Shown here piece after piece: positions 24,663-34,354 of a DNA stretch of 64,000 bases (the stretch's first letter is position 1; each line of letters starts with the position of its first letter). Both the position numbers and the translations under genes were made by a program. The stretch comes from Leifsonia sp. Leaf336 (GTDB taxonomy: Bacteria > Actinomycetota > Actinomycetes > Actinomycetales > Microbacteriaceae), in NCBI RefSeq assembly GCF_001423695.1, contig NZ_LMOZ01000001.1, forward strand, positions 372,001 to 436,000, given 5' to 3'. The notes beneath the pieces are model-generated. The model searched no databases and was not told the DNA's origin. It saw only the letters and a list, made by a program, of their open reading frames with translations.

Positions 24663-24726
24663 CGGGCGCCGGCGGCCAGCGCGAATATAGGTCGACTGCG
24701 CATCCGCAAAAGCGGGCGGGCAGCCG

Positions 24727-25827
24727 TCAACGCCAGGCTGCGAGTACCGTCGTGTCGTCGACGCCGGTGGTGTTGACCATCTGTGGTTGTCCGCCCATGA
24801 TCGGCACGGTGTAGAGGTGGGTGCCGTCGGCGGTTTTCGCGAGAAAGGCAACTGTCTGCTTGTCGGGGCTGATGACCGGAGACCGTACTGTGAAGCCGTT
24901 GACCTGCGGTGTGACAGCACGGCCGTCCGACCCCCAGTCCATGACGTTGATCTGGTCTCTTGGTAGCACTGTTGAGTCGGCCCACACTTGCAGCCCGTTC
25001 GAATCGACGCCAAGCCAGGTACCGGCGTCGACCCAGCTTTCCGCGCGGACCGAGCCGATGCCTGGGGTGACGTTCTCTTCGTAGTGGTAGCCGCCTGGGC
25101 TTTGCGGGGTGATCGTCCCGTTCGGTGAAACCCAGAACCAGTACGGCGTGTAGTCCGCTGCAGGCGTGTTGACGAGGGTCGGCTGGGTGCTGCCGGGTGC
25201 TGCGGTGTAGAGCTTCGCAAGGCCGGTGTCCCCGCTGGATCCGGTGTACTGGGAGACGTAGAAAGCGTCGCCTGGTCCGAAGATCGGGTCTCGGTAACCG
25301 GGGACGTCCGCGAATTGACCCTGCTGGTAGAGGGATCCCGTGACGTTGGTGAACTGGCCGGAGCTGTCGATCCAGCCGGCGTTGATCAGATTGGTGGTGG
25401 GGTCTGTGATCGTGGCGGCGACGCGTGTGAAGTCGTGGGAGAACATGGCGGCTACAACGTCCGGCGTCGGGCCACCTTCGTTGCGGACGAGGTCGGTGGA
25501 GACCTCGGGTCCGCTGCCGTCGGTAGCGGACTGGAACGTCGCGTACGTCGTGGACGAGCCGCTGCTGGGGTCGATGGTGAGTACATCGAGTGTCGCCGGC
25601 CCAAAGGAGGTCGTCGCCCCTTGGACGGCGATGATCCCGCTGAGCTGTGGCCCCGGTGTCTCTGTTGGTGTGGCGGTGGAGGCGGCGTCGGATGCTGGCG
25701 GCGCGGTGACGACGCCCTTCGAAGTGGAATCGTTGCCTGTTCGGGTATTGGCACAACCGGCGAGGGTGGCGGAGAGAGCGAGCACCGCAGCGACCGTTGC
25801 GACTCTGAGCGCGGCGTTACCTGTCAT
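24727..25827 (-). CDS. Lipoprotein with predicted beta-propeller (TolB/PD40-like repeats)
   Basis: A 366-residue exported protein with lipobox LAGC (Cys25) followed by a Ser/Thr/Pro-rich linker. The mature part contains repeated blade-like units such as SPDKQTVAFLAKTADGTHLY, with the S-D-x-x-x-A-F/Y pattern of WD40-like PD40 repeats, and FSHDFTRVAATITDPTTN earlier. GGGGAGGACTC precedes the ATG. Convergent with the unknown lipoprotein gene. Such propellers usually bind partners rather than catalyse; the ligand is unknown. Confidence 0.75.
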   Translation of the reverse strand: MTGNAALRVATVAAVLALSATLAGCANTRTGNDSTSKGVVTAPPASDAASTATPTETPGPQLSGIIAVQGATTSFGPATLDVLTIDPSSGSSTTYATFQSATDGSGPEVSTDLVRNEGGPTPDVVAAMFSHDFTRVAATITDPTTNLINAGWIDSSGQFTNVTGSLYQQGQFADVPGYRDPIFGPGDAFYVSQYTGSSGDTGLAKLYTAAPGSTQPTLVNTPAADYTPYWFWVSPNGTITPQSPGGYHYEENVTPGIGSVRAESWVDAGTWLGVDSNGLQVWADSTVLPRDQINVMDWGSDGRAVTPQVNGFTVRSPVISPDKQTVAFLAKTADGTHLYTVPIMGGQPQMVNTTGVDDTTVLAAWR

Positions 25828-25922
25828 GAGTCCTCCCCTTGGGCGCTAGACCGGTGGCTGACGATAACACTTTTGTTGAGGTTTTTTCATGTATTACGAA
25901 TGATCGTGGCCTGCCGTCTGCG

Positions 25923-27314
25923 TCAGTGATGGGAACCGGTCCGGATGCGCAGGCCGACGAGGCCGGCCGCCAGAAGCGCGATCGCGGCGATGGCGAAGCT
26001 CAGCTGCATACCGCGGATGAAGGTGTCGGTGTTGGCGATGAACGCGCCGAAGACGGCGATCGCGACGGCTCCGCCGACCTGTCGGAAGGTGTTGAAGACA
26101 GCGCTTGCGGTGCCGGCCCTCTCTGCCGGGACGCTCGCCAGCACCACGGAAGTCACCGGGGGCATGGCGACCGAGCCCCCGGTGCCGGTGAAGATCAGGA
26201 ACGCACCGGTCAGGATCGGTGAGCCTGCCGGGGCGGCAAGGAGCAGTCCGACGAAGCCGGCCGCCATCAGCGCGAACCCGAGCACGATCGGGAGGCGCGC
26301 GCCGTATCGGTTGGCGAGCGTCCCGCTGATGATGTTGCCGGTGATGCTGAACGCCGCCGACGGAAGGAACACGAGCCCGGCGAGCAGGGGGCTCAGACCG
26401 AGGTGCTGTTGGAGGTAGAGGCTGACGACGAAGACCGACCCGAAGTTGCCGACCATGAACACGAATCCGTCGACGAGTGCGATCCGCATCCCGCTGTAGC
26501 GGAAGAGCTGGAGGGGCATCATCGGGTGACGCACCCGTGACTGGAGGACGAGGAACGCGGCGATCCCGGCCACGGCGACCACGAGCGACAGAATGACCGA
26601 GGGTTGCCCGAAGCCTTGGTCGCCTCCGGTGATGAGGCCGTACATCAGGGCGGTCAGCGCCACGATCGATACGGCTTGGCCGGCCCAGTCGAACGGTGTC
26701 GGTCGTTTCGGTGAGTGGGCGACGAAGGCCAGCAGCACCAGCATCACAACACAGACGGGGAGGTTGATGCCGAACACGAGCCGCCAGTCCACTGTGGTGA
26801 GCGCTCCGCCGACAAGTGGGCCGACCGCGCCGGCGACGGCCCCTCCCACGGCCCAGATGCCGAGGGCGTGGGTGCGCTGGCGAGCGTCGGGGAACGCTTC
26901 GCGGATGAGCGCCATGGACGCCGGCAGCATGATCGCAGCGCCGGCGCCTTGGACGACGCGTGCGGCGATCAGGAGACCCAGTGAAGGCGCGAGCGCGCAG
27001 CCGATCGACGCGACGAGAAAGAGGAGGATGCCGCATCCGAAGGAACGCTTCGCGCCGATCCGGTCGGACAGATTGCCGGCGAACAGCAGCAGCACTGCGA
27101 ACGTGAGCGTGTAGCCGTCGATCACCCACTGTCGGCCCGCGGTGCCGCCGCCGAGCTCGACGCCGATCTGTGTCAGGGCGAGATTGACGATGAGGATGTC
27201 GAGGGTGATCAGGAAGAACCCGAGCGATGCCAGCAGCAGCGTGAGGCGCGGGCGGCCTCCAGCGGCATCGGCGGCTGTGGTGCGTGCCGGTGCGACGGCG
27301 TCAGTTCGAGGCAC
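25923..27314 (-). CDS. MFS multidrug efflux transporter, DHA2 family
   Basis: A 463-residue drug:H+ antiporter expected to have 14 membrane segments. Characteristic motifs are LDILIVNLALTQIG in TM1 (DHA2 motif D1), GNLSDRIGAKRSFG (motif A, about 80-93) and ARVVQGAGAAIMLPASMALI (motif B and start of C). GTG 27314 with GGAAGGAC just upstream gives a normal-length N-terminus; the longer in-frame reading has no similarity. It is divergent from the aldo/keto reductase gene and may be controlled by one of the nearby MmyB-type regulators. Substrate unknown. Confidence 0.9.
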   Translation of the reverse strand: MPRTDAVAPARTTAADAAGGRPRLTLLLASLGFFLITLDILIVNLALTQIGVELGGGTAGRQWVIDGYTLTFAVLLLFAGNLSDRIGAKRSFGCGILLFLVASIGCALAPSLGLLIAARVVQGAGAAIMLPASMALIREAFPDARQRTHALGIWAVGGAVAGAVGPLVGGALTTVDWRLVFGINLPVCVVMLVLLAFVAHSPKRPTPFDWAGQAVSIVALTALMYGLITGGDQGFGQPSVILSLVVAVAGIAAFLVLQSRVRHPMMPLQLFRYSGMRIALVDGFVFMVGNFGSVFVVSLYLQQHLGLSPLLAGLVFLPSAAFSITGNIISGTLANRYGARLPIVLGFALMAAGFVGLLLAAPAGSPILTGAFLIFTGTGGSVAMPPVTSVVLASVPAERAGTASAVFNTFRQVGGAVAIAVFGAFIANTDTFIRGMQLSFAIAAIALLAAGLVGLRIRTGSHH

Positions 27315-27338
27315 GGAAGTCCTTCCTGGTCGGGGTGA

Positions 27339-28439
<1,101 letters not shown>

Positions 28440-28455
28440 GCGGGGGAGGGAGGTC

Positions 28456-29388
28456 ATGAGTGCGGAGAACAGCGACGACGTCCGTGAGTTCCTCACGACC
28501 CGACGCGCGAAGGTGCGGCCGGAGCAGGTCGACCTGCCGGGTGGCCCGAACCGTCGCGTGCCGGGCCTCCGCCGTACGGAGGTGGCACTGCTCGCGGGGG
28601 TCAGCGTCGAGTACTACTCGCGGCTGGAGCGCGGGAACCTCAGCGGTGTCTCCGAGGCCGTCCTGAACGCCATCGCGACCGCGTTGCTGCTGGACGAGGC
28701 CGAGCGCCGGCACCTCTTCGACCTCGCTCGGACGGCGAACGCATCGACGGTGCGCCGGCCGCGCAGCAGTTCTCGTTCAGCGACCATCCGACCGGGTCTC
28801 CAGCTGATGCTCGACGCCGTGACCGGCGGCCCCGCGCTGATCCGCAACGGCCGGATGGACATCCTGGCCACGAATCTCCTGGCACGAGCCGTTCACGTCG
28901 AGGCCTACAGCGCCCTGCGCGAGCGGCCGGTCAACCTGGCCCGATTCGCGTTCCTGCACCGTGAGAGCGCGGAGCGGTTCTACCCGGACTGGGACCTCGC
29001 CGCCGACATGATCGTCGCGATCTTGCGCACCGAAGCCGGCCGTGACCCCTACGACCGGGACATGCAGGACTTGATCGGCGAGCTCTCCACCCGAAGCGAA
29101 GAGTTCCGGAGGAAGTGGGGCGACCACAACGTGCGCCGCCACGTCACCGGCGTCAAGCGCTTCCTGCACCCCGTCGTCGGAGACCTGGAGTTCCTCTTCG
29201 AAGGCACCGAGCTTCCCGACCACCCTGGCTGGAGCTTGAACGTGTACATGGCAGAACCCGGCACACCCACCGCCGACGCCCTCCGGATTCTCGCCAGCTG
29301 GGAGGCCACCCGCGAGCAGGAGGACACCACAGAGCAGGGTAGGTCGAGAGCCACTCAGGACGTTCCTTCTCAGGCCGCCGACGGGTAA
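28456..29388 (+). CDS. Helix-turn-helix regulator with MmyB-like ligand domain (copy 1)
   Basis: A 310-residue regulator. The XRE-type HTH covers about 25-85: GLRRTEVALLAGVSVEYYSR, then LERGNLSGVS. The C-terminal MmyB-like ligand-binding domain starts near 110 and contains FYPDWDLAADMIVAILRTEA and ELSTRSEEFRRKWGDHNVRR. GGGAGGGAGG precedes the ATG. It lies directly behind the aldo/keto reductase. A close paralogue at 30210-31121 shares the same layout and many identical stretches, so the pair probably arose by duplication. Confidence 0.9.
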   Translation: MSAENSDDVREFLTTRRAKVRPEQVDLPGGPNRRVPGLRRTEVALLAGVSVEYYSRLERGNLSGVSEAVLNAIATALLLDEAERRHLFDLARTANASTVRRPRSSSRSATIRPGLQLMLDAVTGGPALIRNGRMDILATNLLARAVHVEAYSALRERPVNLARFAFLHRESAERFYPDWDLAADMIVAILRTEAGRDPYDRDMQDLIGELSTRSEEFRRKWGDHNVRRHVTGVKRFLHPVVGDLEFLFEGTELPDHPGWSLNVYMAEPGTPTADALRILASWEATREQEDTTEQGRSRATQDVPSQAADG

Positions 29389-29445
29389 GAAGCCGCAAGA
29401 GACGTCACCGGCGGCGTGTGGATCGACGGCTCGTGGAGGTGCGAA

Positions 29446-30213
29446 TCAGCGGCTTCGGATGGAGTCGAGGTCGCGGCGGAAGCTCTCGGGTTCGCGGTCG
29501 AGGGGCAGCACGGAGGCGTCCTCCGCGCCGTCGAGGGAGGCGCGGCTATCGGTTGCGAGCGCCGCGAACACCGGGGTGAGGTCGTCCTGCTCTGGACCAT
29601 TCTCTGCGACCAGCTCGAAAGTCTTGTGGTCGGCGGCCTCCGACCCGAGCGCGTCGATGAGGACGCGGGCGATCTCGTCGCGGGCGATGACACCGTCGCG
29701 GGGCGTGCCGGACTGGCGGGTGTCGCCTTGCAGCATGACGATGGTGCGCTGGTCGTCGTCGTTGTAGTCGAACCAGCCGGGCCGGACGATCGTGTACGCG
29801 TTGCCGCTGGCGCGCACCAGGCGCTCGCCGCGGAGCTTCCATTCGGCGTAGGAGACGCCGGGCCGGGTGGTTCCGATCGCGGTCATCAGGGCGATCCGGA
29901 CGCGGCGCCCGTCGAGCGCCTTGAGGATGTTGGCGACGCCGCCGTAGTCGACGTCCCGGACATCCCGCTCACTGGTGGTGGTGCCGTGCACGAAGACGAT
30001 CGCGTCGACGCCGTCGACAGCTGCGGGAAGGGTGTCGGGTTCGGTCAGGTCGCCGACGACCAGTTCGATGTCGTCGGGGAGGCCGCGGCTGCGGTCGGGA
30101 TTCCGGACGAGCGCTCGCACGCGGTAGCCCTGGCGGCGGGCTTCGGTGACGACGTGGCGGCCGATGCTGCCGGTGGCGCCGACGATCAGGACGGTTTCGG
30201 GGCGGCTGGTCAT
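29446..30213 (-). CDS. NAD(P)-binding NmrA-like / atypical SDR protein
   Basis: A 255-residue Rossmann protein: VLIVGATGSIGRHVV (8-22) with the GATGxxG loop of extended or atypical SDRs, VGDLTEPDTLPAAVDGVDAI, and YAEWKLRGERLVRASG with a YxxxK pair. Members act as NAD(P)H sensors or quinone/flavin reductases. Its ATG overlaps the stop of the preceding MmyB-type regulator gene, so the regulator and this protein form a two-gene operon mirroring the reductase-regulator pair on the opposite strand. Confidence 0.85.
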   Translation of the reverse strand: MTSRPETVLIVGATGSIGRHVVTEARRQGYRVRALVRNPDRSRGLPDDIELVVGDLTEPDTLPAAVDGVDAIVFVHGTTTSERDVRDVDYGGVANILKALDGRRVRIALMTAIGTTRPGVSYAEWKLRGERLVRASGNAYTIVRPGWFDYNDDDQRTIVMLQGDTRQSGTPRDGVIARDEIARVLIDALGSEAADHKTFELVAENGPEQDDLTPVFAALATDSRASLDGAEDASVLPLDREPESFRRDLDSIRSR

Positions 30214-31121
30214 TTCTTCTCCAGGGTGATTTCGTCGGCGCTCTCGGTCCCGGTCACGTGTGCGGCGTCCTGCTGCTCCTGGGTGGCGGCCCAGCTGGCG
30301 AGCAGCGTGAGGGCGTCCTCGGACGGGGTCCCCGGGTCGGCGGTGTAGACGTTGATGCGCAGACCCGGTTCGCCCGGGAGTTCGAGGGCTTCGAACGCGA
30401 GGTCGAGGTCGCCGACGATGGAGTGGTGGATGCGCTTGCGGCCGGTGCGGTGGTGGCGCACGTCGTGCCGCGCCCAGCGGGTCCGGAACTCCTCGCTGCG
30501 GGTGGAGAGCTCGCCGACGAGGTCGGTGAGGTCCTTGTCGTACGGATTGCGGCCGGCGGCCTGGCGCAGGATCGCGACGATGTCGTCGGCGGCCTGCTCC
30601 CAGTTCGAGTAGAAGTCCCGTGCCTTCGGGTTGAGGAAGGTGAAGCGGGAGTTGTTGGGCGGCTTGACCTCCTCGGCCATCAGGTCGAGGTAGAGGGCGC
30701 GTGCGAGCTGGTTGGCGGCGAGGACGTCGCCGCGGTCGTTGCGGATCCAGGCGGGGGCGGTCTCGATGGCGTCGATGACGCGTTGCAGGCTGGGCCGCAC
30801 GGTCTTCGGGCTGCGCTTGCGCCGGATGCGAGGGGCGACATCGGCCGCCCGGGCGAGGTCGTACAGATGGGAGGTCTCGGCGTCGTCGAGCTGCAGGGCG
30901 CGGGCGAGCGCTTCGAGCACGCTGTCGGAGGCGCCGGAGAGATTGCCTCGTTCCAGGCGGGTGTAGTAGTCGACGCTGAGACCGGCGAGCATCGCGACCT
31001 CCTCGCGGCGCAGCCCCGCCACGCGGCGGTTGCCGCCGTAGGCGGGTAGTCCGGCCTGCTCCGGGGTGATCTTTGCGCGGCGGGAGGTGAGGAACTCCCG
31101 CACGTCATCGGCGTTGCTCAT
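30210..31121 (-). CDS. Helix-turn-helix regulator with MmyB-like ligand domain (copy 2)
   Basis: A 303-residue paralogue of the regulator at 28456. The HTH is GLRREEVAMLAGLSVDYYTR followed by LERGNLSGAS, and the C-terminal domain has ELSTRSEEFRTRWARHDVRH. The start ATG 31121 has TAGCGT (31134-31129) seven bases upstream, the leaderless pattern. It is translationally coupled to the NmrA-like gene and divergent from the GMC oxidoreductase gene. The two regulators could cross-bind each other's promoters, given their nearly identical recognition regions. Confidence 0.9.
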   Translation of the reverse strand: MSNADDVREFLTSRRAKITPEQAGLPAYGGNRRVAGLRREEVAMLAGLSVDYYTRLERGNLSGASDSVLEALARALQLDDAETSHLYDLARAADVAPRIRRKRSPKTVRPSLQRVIDAIETAPAWIRNDRGDVLAANQLARALYLDLMAEEVKPPNNSRFTFLNPKARDFYSNWEQAADDIVAILRQAAGRNPYDKDLTDLVGELSTRSEEFRTRWARHDVRHHRTGRKRIHHSIVGDLDLAFEALELPGEPGLRINVYTADPGTPSEDALTLLASWAATQEQQDAAHVTGTESADEITLEKK

Positions 31122-31264
31122 GGCTTCGACGCTACGCCGGGATCATCCGGCGAGGGAGGCTCTGCCATTACCTGGAACGACCGTGACCGCAACATCATCG
31201 AGGCGCTCGTATACATTTCGTGTGAGTCGCCGACGTCGGCGGTCGAACTTCGGAGGGACGGCAC

Positions 31265-33313
31265 ATGGTCGATGGCGAGCAGGTGACCTGGGTGGATGAG
31301 CCGACGCTGCGTGCGCTCTTCGAGACGGTCGTGCCGGCCGACGAGTGGCCGGGAGCGTGGGACGGAGGGGTCGGGCGACTGCTGCAGGAGCACCACGCCG
31401 ACCTCCTCTCGTGGAGCGAGGCGCCGCTCGCCCGGGCGGCGATGCTGGCGGAGCACGCCGCGTCCGCCGCGTATGGGCGCCCCTTTGCCGCGCTCGGTGC
31501 CGCCGAGCAGTCCGCCGTCGTCGCGTCGCTCGTGGTGGACCCGGTAGCGGCCGGTTCGATGGACGCACTGATCACGGTCGCCTTGCAGGGCTACTACGCG
31601 GGAACGCGCGAGCCGGCGGGCTGGCGGATGGTCGGCTACGCCGCGGTCCCCGATGGGGTCGAAGCCGTGGAGGCCGCCGATCCCGCAGGCATCGACGCCG
31701 GTGCGCTCGCCGACCACTACGACGTGATCGTCGTCGGAGCCGGCGCCGGCGGAGGGGCCGTGGCCGCCGAGCTCTCCGAACGCGGCAGGCACGTCCTCCT
31801 GATCGAACGCGCCCGGCCGATTCGCAACGGCGACCTCCGCGGCAACCACCTGCAGGGCAAGCGGACCGGTCTCTACGACGTGCGTGTGGGGCCGCACGCC
31901 GGCAATCCGCGCGTGCTCGAGCACGCCGACGGCAGTGCGGAAGTGCTGCGCGGGGAGGGCGATTCCCTCGCGTACGGCTTGAACGCGATGGTCCTCGGCG
32001 GCGGCACCCGCGTCTGGCAGGGGATGTCGTGGCGGTTCTGGGAGCAGGACTTCCGGATGGCCTCCACATACGGCGTCCCTGCAGGGAGCACCCTGGCCGA
32101 CTGGCCGTTCGGCTACGAGGAGTTGGAGCCGTACTACGAGCGCGCGGAGTGGGAGCTCGGCGTTGCGGGCGACGCCGATAGCGCGGTCGGTCGCGCGACC
32201 CGCCGTCGCCGGGGCTATCCCATGCCGGCGATGCCGGGCGACCGCACCCGCGACACGTTCACGTCGGCGGCCGGGCGACTCGGAATCTCGGCCTCCCCGA
32301 TCCCGTTCGCGATCAACACCGTCGATCGGGCCGGGAGGCAGGCCTGCGTGAGGTGTCCGCAGTGCATCGGCCACGCCTGCCCCGTCGACGCGAAGAACGG
32401 AGCGCAGAACACCTTCGTCCCGCGCGCGCTCGCGACGGGACGGACGGACCTCCTGCTCGGCGCCCAGGTCACATCGATACAGCACGATGGAGGCGGGACC
32501 GCTTCTGGGGTGGTCGGGGTGGTCGCCGGCCCGGACGGCGAACGCGAGTTCCGTGCACGCGCCGATCGGATCATCGTCGCGGCGGGAACCATCGAGACCG
32601 CCCGGCTGCTGCTGGCCTCGGGCCTCGGCAACGAGTGGGTCGGCCGCAACCACATGACGCATGGCGTCGCCCTCGCCATGGCGGGCACCGCACCGGACAT
32701 CAAGGAGACCGTCGGGCCCGGGCACTCCGTCGCAACCGTCGACTTCGTGCATCACGACCCGAACGGGTGGGGAGGAGGCGTCATCTTCGACGCCGCCCTG
32801 CAGTTCCCGTACGACAAAGCTCAGGCCGGGCGGCAGCTGGCCGCGGAGCCGTTCGGCCATGCTCACAAGGCCTGGATGCGCGACACCCCGAACCTCGTCG
32901 GGACGATGTCGATGGTCCAGGAGATCCCGCACGAGCAGACGCGTGTGAGCCTCGACCCGGTCGTGACCGACCGGCGTGGGATGCCCGCCGCGCGGCTGCG
33001 GGGAACGGCCCACGAAGCCACGAAAGCGAACGTGGCCGAGATGGCCCGGCACTGCTCGGACTGGCTGGAGGCCGCCGGCGGTCGCGACATCGTCACGCGT
33101 GAGCTGCCGATCGCCGTCCAGGGCCAAGAGCACTCCGCGGGCACGGCGCGCCTCTCCGCCGACCCCGCGGACGGCGCGTGCGACCCGACGGGACGGCTCT
33201 GGGGCACCCGCAACGTCTACGTCGCCGACGCGTCGCTCCACGTGACGAACGGCGGCTTCAACCCCGCACTGACCGTCATCGCGAACGCTCTCCGCGTCGG
33301 GGCGCTCATGTAA
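31265..33313 (+). CDS. GMC family oxidoreductase with fused gluconate dehydrogenase subunit-3-like domain
   Basis: FAD-dependent sugar or alcohol dehydrogenase of 682 residues. Residues 1-135 resemble the small subunit 3 of membrane gluconate 2-dehydrogenases, here fused in front. The flavoprotein part begins at 153 with VIVVGAGAGGGAVAAEL; GGGTRVWQGMSWRFW near 245 and the C-terminal HVTNGGFNPALT (catalytic His-Asn region) are GMC features. C361-x2-C364-x2-C367-x4-C372-Pro (CVRCPQCIGHACP) looks like an iron-sulphur motif. GGAGGGAC precedes the ATG. No cytochrome subunit gene is adjacent, so the electron acceptor is unknown. No obvious signal peptide. Confidence 0.85.
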   Translation: MVDGEQVTWVDEPTLRALFETVVPADEWPGAWDGGVGRLLQEHHADLLSWSEAPLARAAMLAEHAASAAYGRPFAALGAAEQSAVVASLVVDPVAAGSMDALITVALQGYYAGTREPAGWRMVGYAAVPDGVEAVEAADPAGIDAGALADHYDVIVVGAGAGGGAVAAELSERGRHVLLIERARPIRNGDLRGNHLQGKRTGLYDVRVGPHAGNPRVLEHADGSAEVLRGEGDSLAYGLNAMVLGGGTRVWQGMSWRFWEQDFRMASTYGVPAGSTLADWPFGYEELEPYYERAEWELGVAGDADSAVGRATRRRRGYPMPAMPGDRTRDTFTSAAGRLGISASPIPFAINTVDRAGRQACVRCPQCIGHACPVDAKNGAQNTFVPRALATGRTDLLLGAQVTSIQHDGGGTASGVVGVVAGPDGEREFRARADRIIVAAGTIETARLLLASGLGNEWVGRNHMTHGVALAMAGTAPDIKETVGPGHSVATVDFVHHDPNGWGGGVIFDAALQFPYDKAQAGRQLAAEPFGHAHKAWMRDTPNLVGTMSMVQEIPHEQTRVSLDPVVTDRRGMPAARLRGTAHEATKANVAEMARHCSDWLEAAGGRDIVTRELPIAVQGQEHSAGTARLSADPADGACDPTGRLWGTRNVYVADASLHVTNGGFNPALTVIANALRVGALM

Positions 33314-33329
33314 GCGAGAGCGTGTCCGC

Positions 33330-33746
33330 TCAGGAACGGACCTCTCGGCCGTGAACGGTAACAGCGAAGATCACGAGGATGTCCAGCGCTACCATCACGA
33401 GCGACCACCAGGGCTGTGCGGGCAGCGACAGCAAATGGCTGACCGCATTGACCGCCGCGAGTGCGACGACGACCACCCGTGCCCAGGTCCTCCCGGTGAG
33501 GAGGAAGAACGCCGCGACCGCGAGCAGGACTCCGATGATCAGAGACCACCAGCCCCACCCGGCCACGTCGAATTTCGCCGCGCCGCCGTTCGGCCCGACG
33601 AAATAGGCGGTGTTCGGGCCGACGATCGCCATGATGCCGTAGAAGATGTCGATCGCTGCTCCGATGAGGAGCACGACCCCGGCGAAGTAGATCCAGCCGA
33701 CCCATCCGGTCCGCTGCTGAGGGGCGTGTGTCTGCGTCTGAGCCAT
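33330..33746 (-). CDS. DUF7144-type membrane protein
   Basis: A 138-residue integral membrane protein with four predicted helices (about 18-40, 67-85, 90-107, 112-130). GWIYFAGVVLLIGAAIDIFYG at the first helix is typical of this actinobacterial family of unknown function. GGGAG lies upstream of ATG 33746. It is convergent with the GMC gene and divergent from the PLDc_N/SHOCT gene. Confidence 0.75.
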   Translation of the reverse strand: MAQTQTHAPQQRTGWVGWIYFAGVVLLIGAAIDIFYGIMAIVGPNTAYFVGPNGGAAKFDVAGWGWWSLIIGVLLAVAAFFLLTGRTWARVVVVALAAVNAVSHLLSLPAQPWWSLVMVALDILVIFAVTVHGREVRS

Positions 33747-33931
33747 GATGGCCGACTCCCTGCGTGTGAGGTGGAGCGAGACTTCCTGTGATCCGCATGA
33801 TGCAGCGGCCGAGTGAGCCTTGGCAATGGGGCAGTTTCACGCCCCGATTCGGTATAGCCAAGGGGTCGCTCGGCGTCGTACCTTTCGGCCATGCGAAGCA
33901 TCCCTCGCCTCGCGGGAGGAGCGCGGTCGCT

Positions 33932-34318
33932 ATGACTTTCTGGGATTTTCTCGTCTGGTCCTTCTGGTTCTACCTCGTGGTCGTCTGCATCTCGATCTTC
34001 ATCCGCGTCTTCATCGACCTCTTCCGCGACCCGGAGCTCAATGGGTGGGCGAAGGCCTTGTGGGTGCTGTTCCTCGTGGTCGTGCCCTTCCTGGCGGCCT
34101 TCATCTATCTGATCGCCCGCGGCGGGAGGATGGCGCAGCGCAGCATGGCCGGCGCGAGGCAGGCTCAAGCGCAGTCGGACGACTACGTCCGCTCGGTAGC
34201 GGGGACCAGCTCGCCCGCGGCCGAGATCGAGGCGGGCAAGCAACTCCTCGACAGCGGAGCGATCACGCCGGCGGAATTCGAGGCGCTCAAAGCCAAGGCG
34301 CTCGGGGCTGCGGCCTGA
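33932..34318 (+). CDS. PLDc_N / SHOCT domain membrane protein
   Basis: A 128-residue protein: an N-terminal pair of membrane helices (residues 7-25 and 44-65) with the RDPELNGWAKALWVLFLVVV signature of phospholipase D N-terminal-type membrane domains, and a C-terminal SHOCT motif (EIEAGKQLLDSGAITPAEFE, about 100-119). ATG 33932 is preceded by GGGAGGA at eleven bases; an upstream in-frame extension to 33788 has no similarity. Such proteins are common in actinobacterial envelopes; function unknown. Confidence 0.85.
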   Translation: MTFWDFLVWSFWFYLVVVCISIFIRVFIDLFRDPELNGWAKALWVLFLVVVPFLAAFIYLIARGGRMAQRSMAGARQAQAQSDDYVRSVAGTSSPAAEIEAGKQLLDSGAITPAEFEALKAKALGAAA

Positions 34319-34354
34319 CGGTTCGGCGGCTCGGCTTTGCGGTAAGACGAGCGC

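Noticed and set aside
31118-33241. Minus-strand 707-codon frame opposite the GMC gene
   Set aside because: Exact antisense shadow of a gene with clear FAD and GMC motifs.
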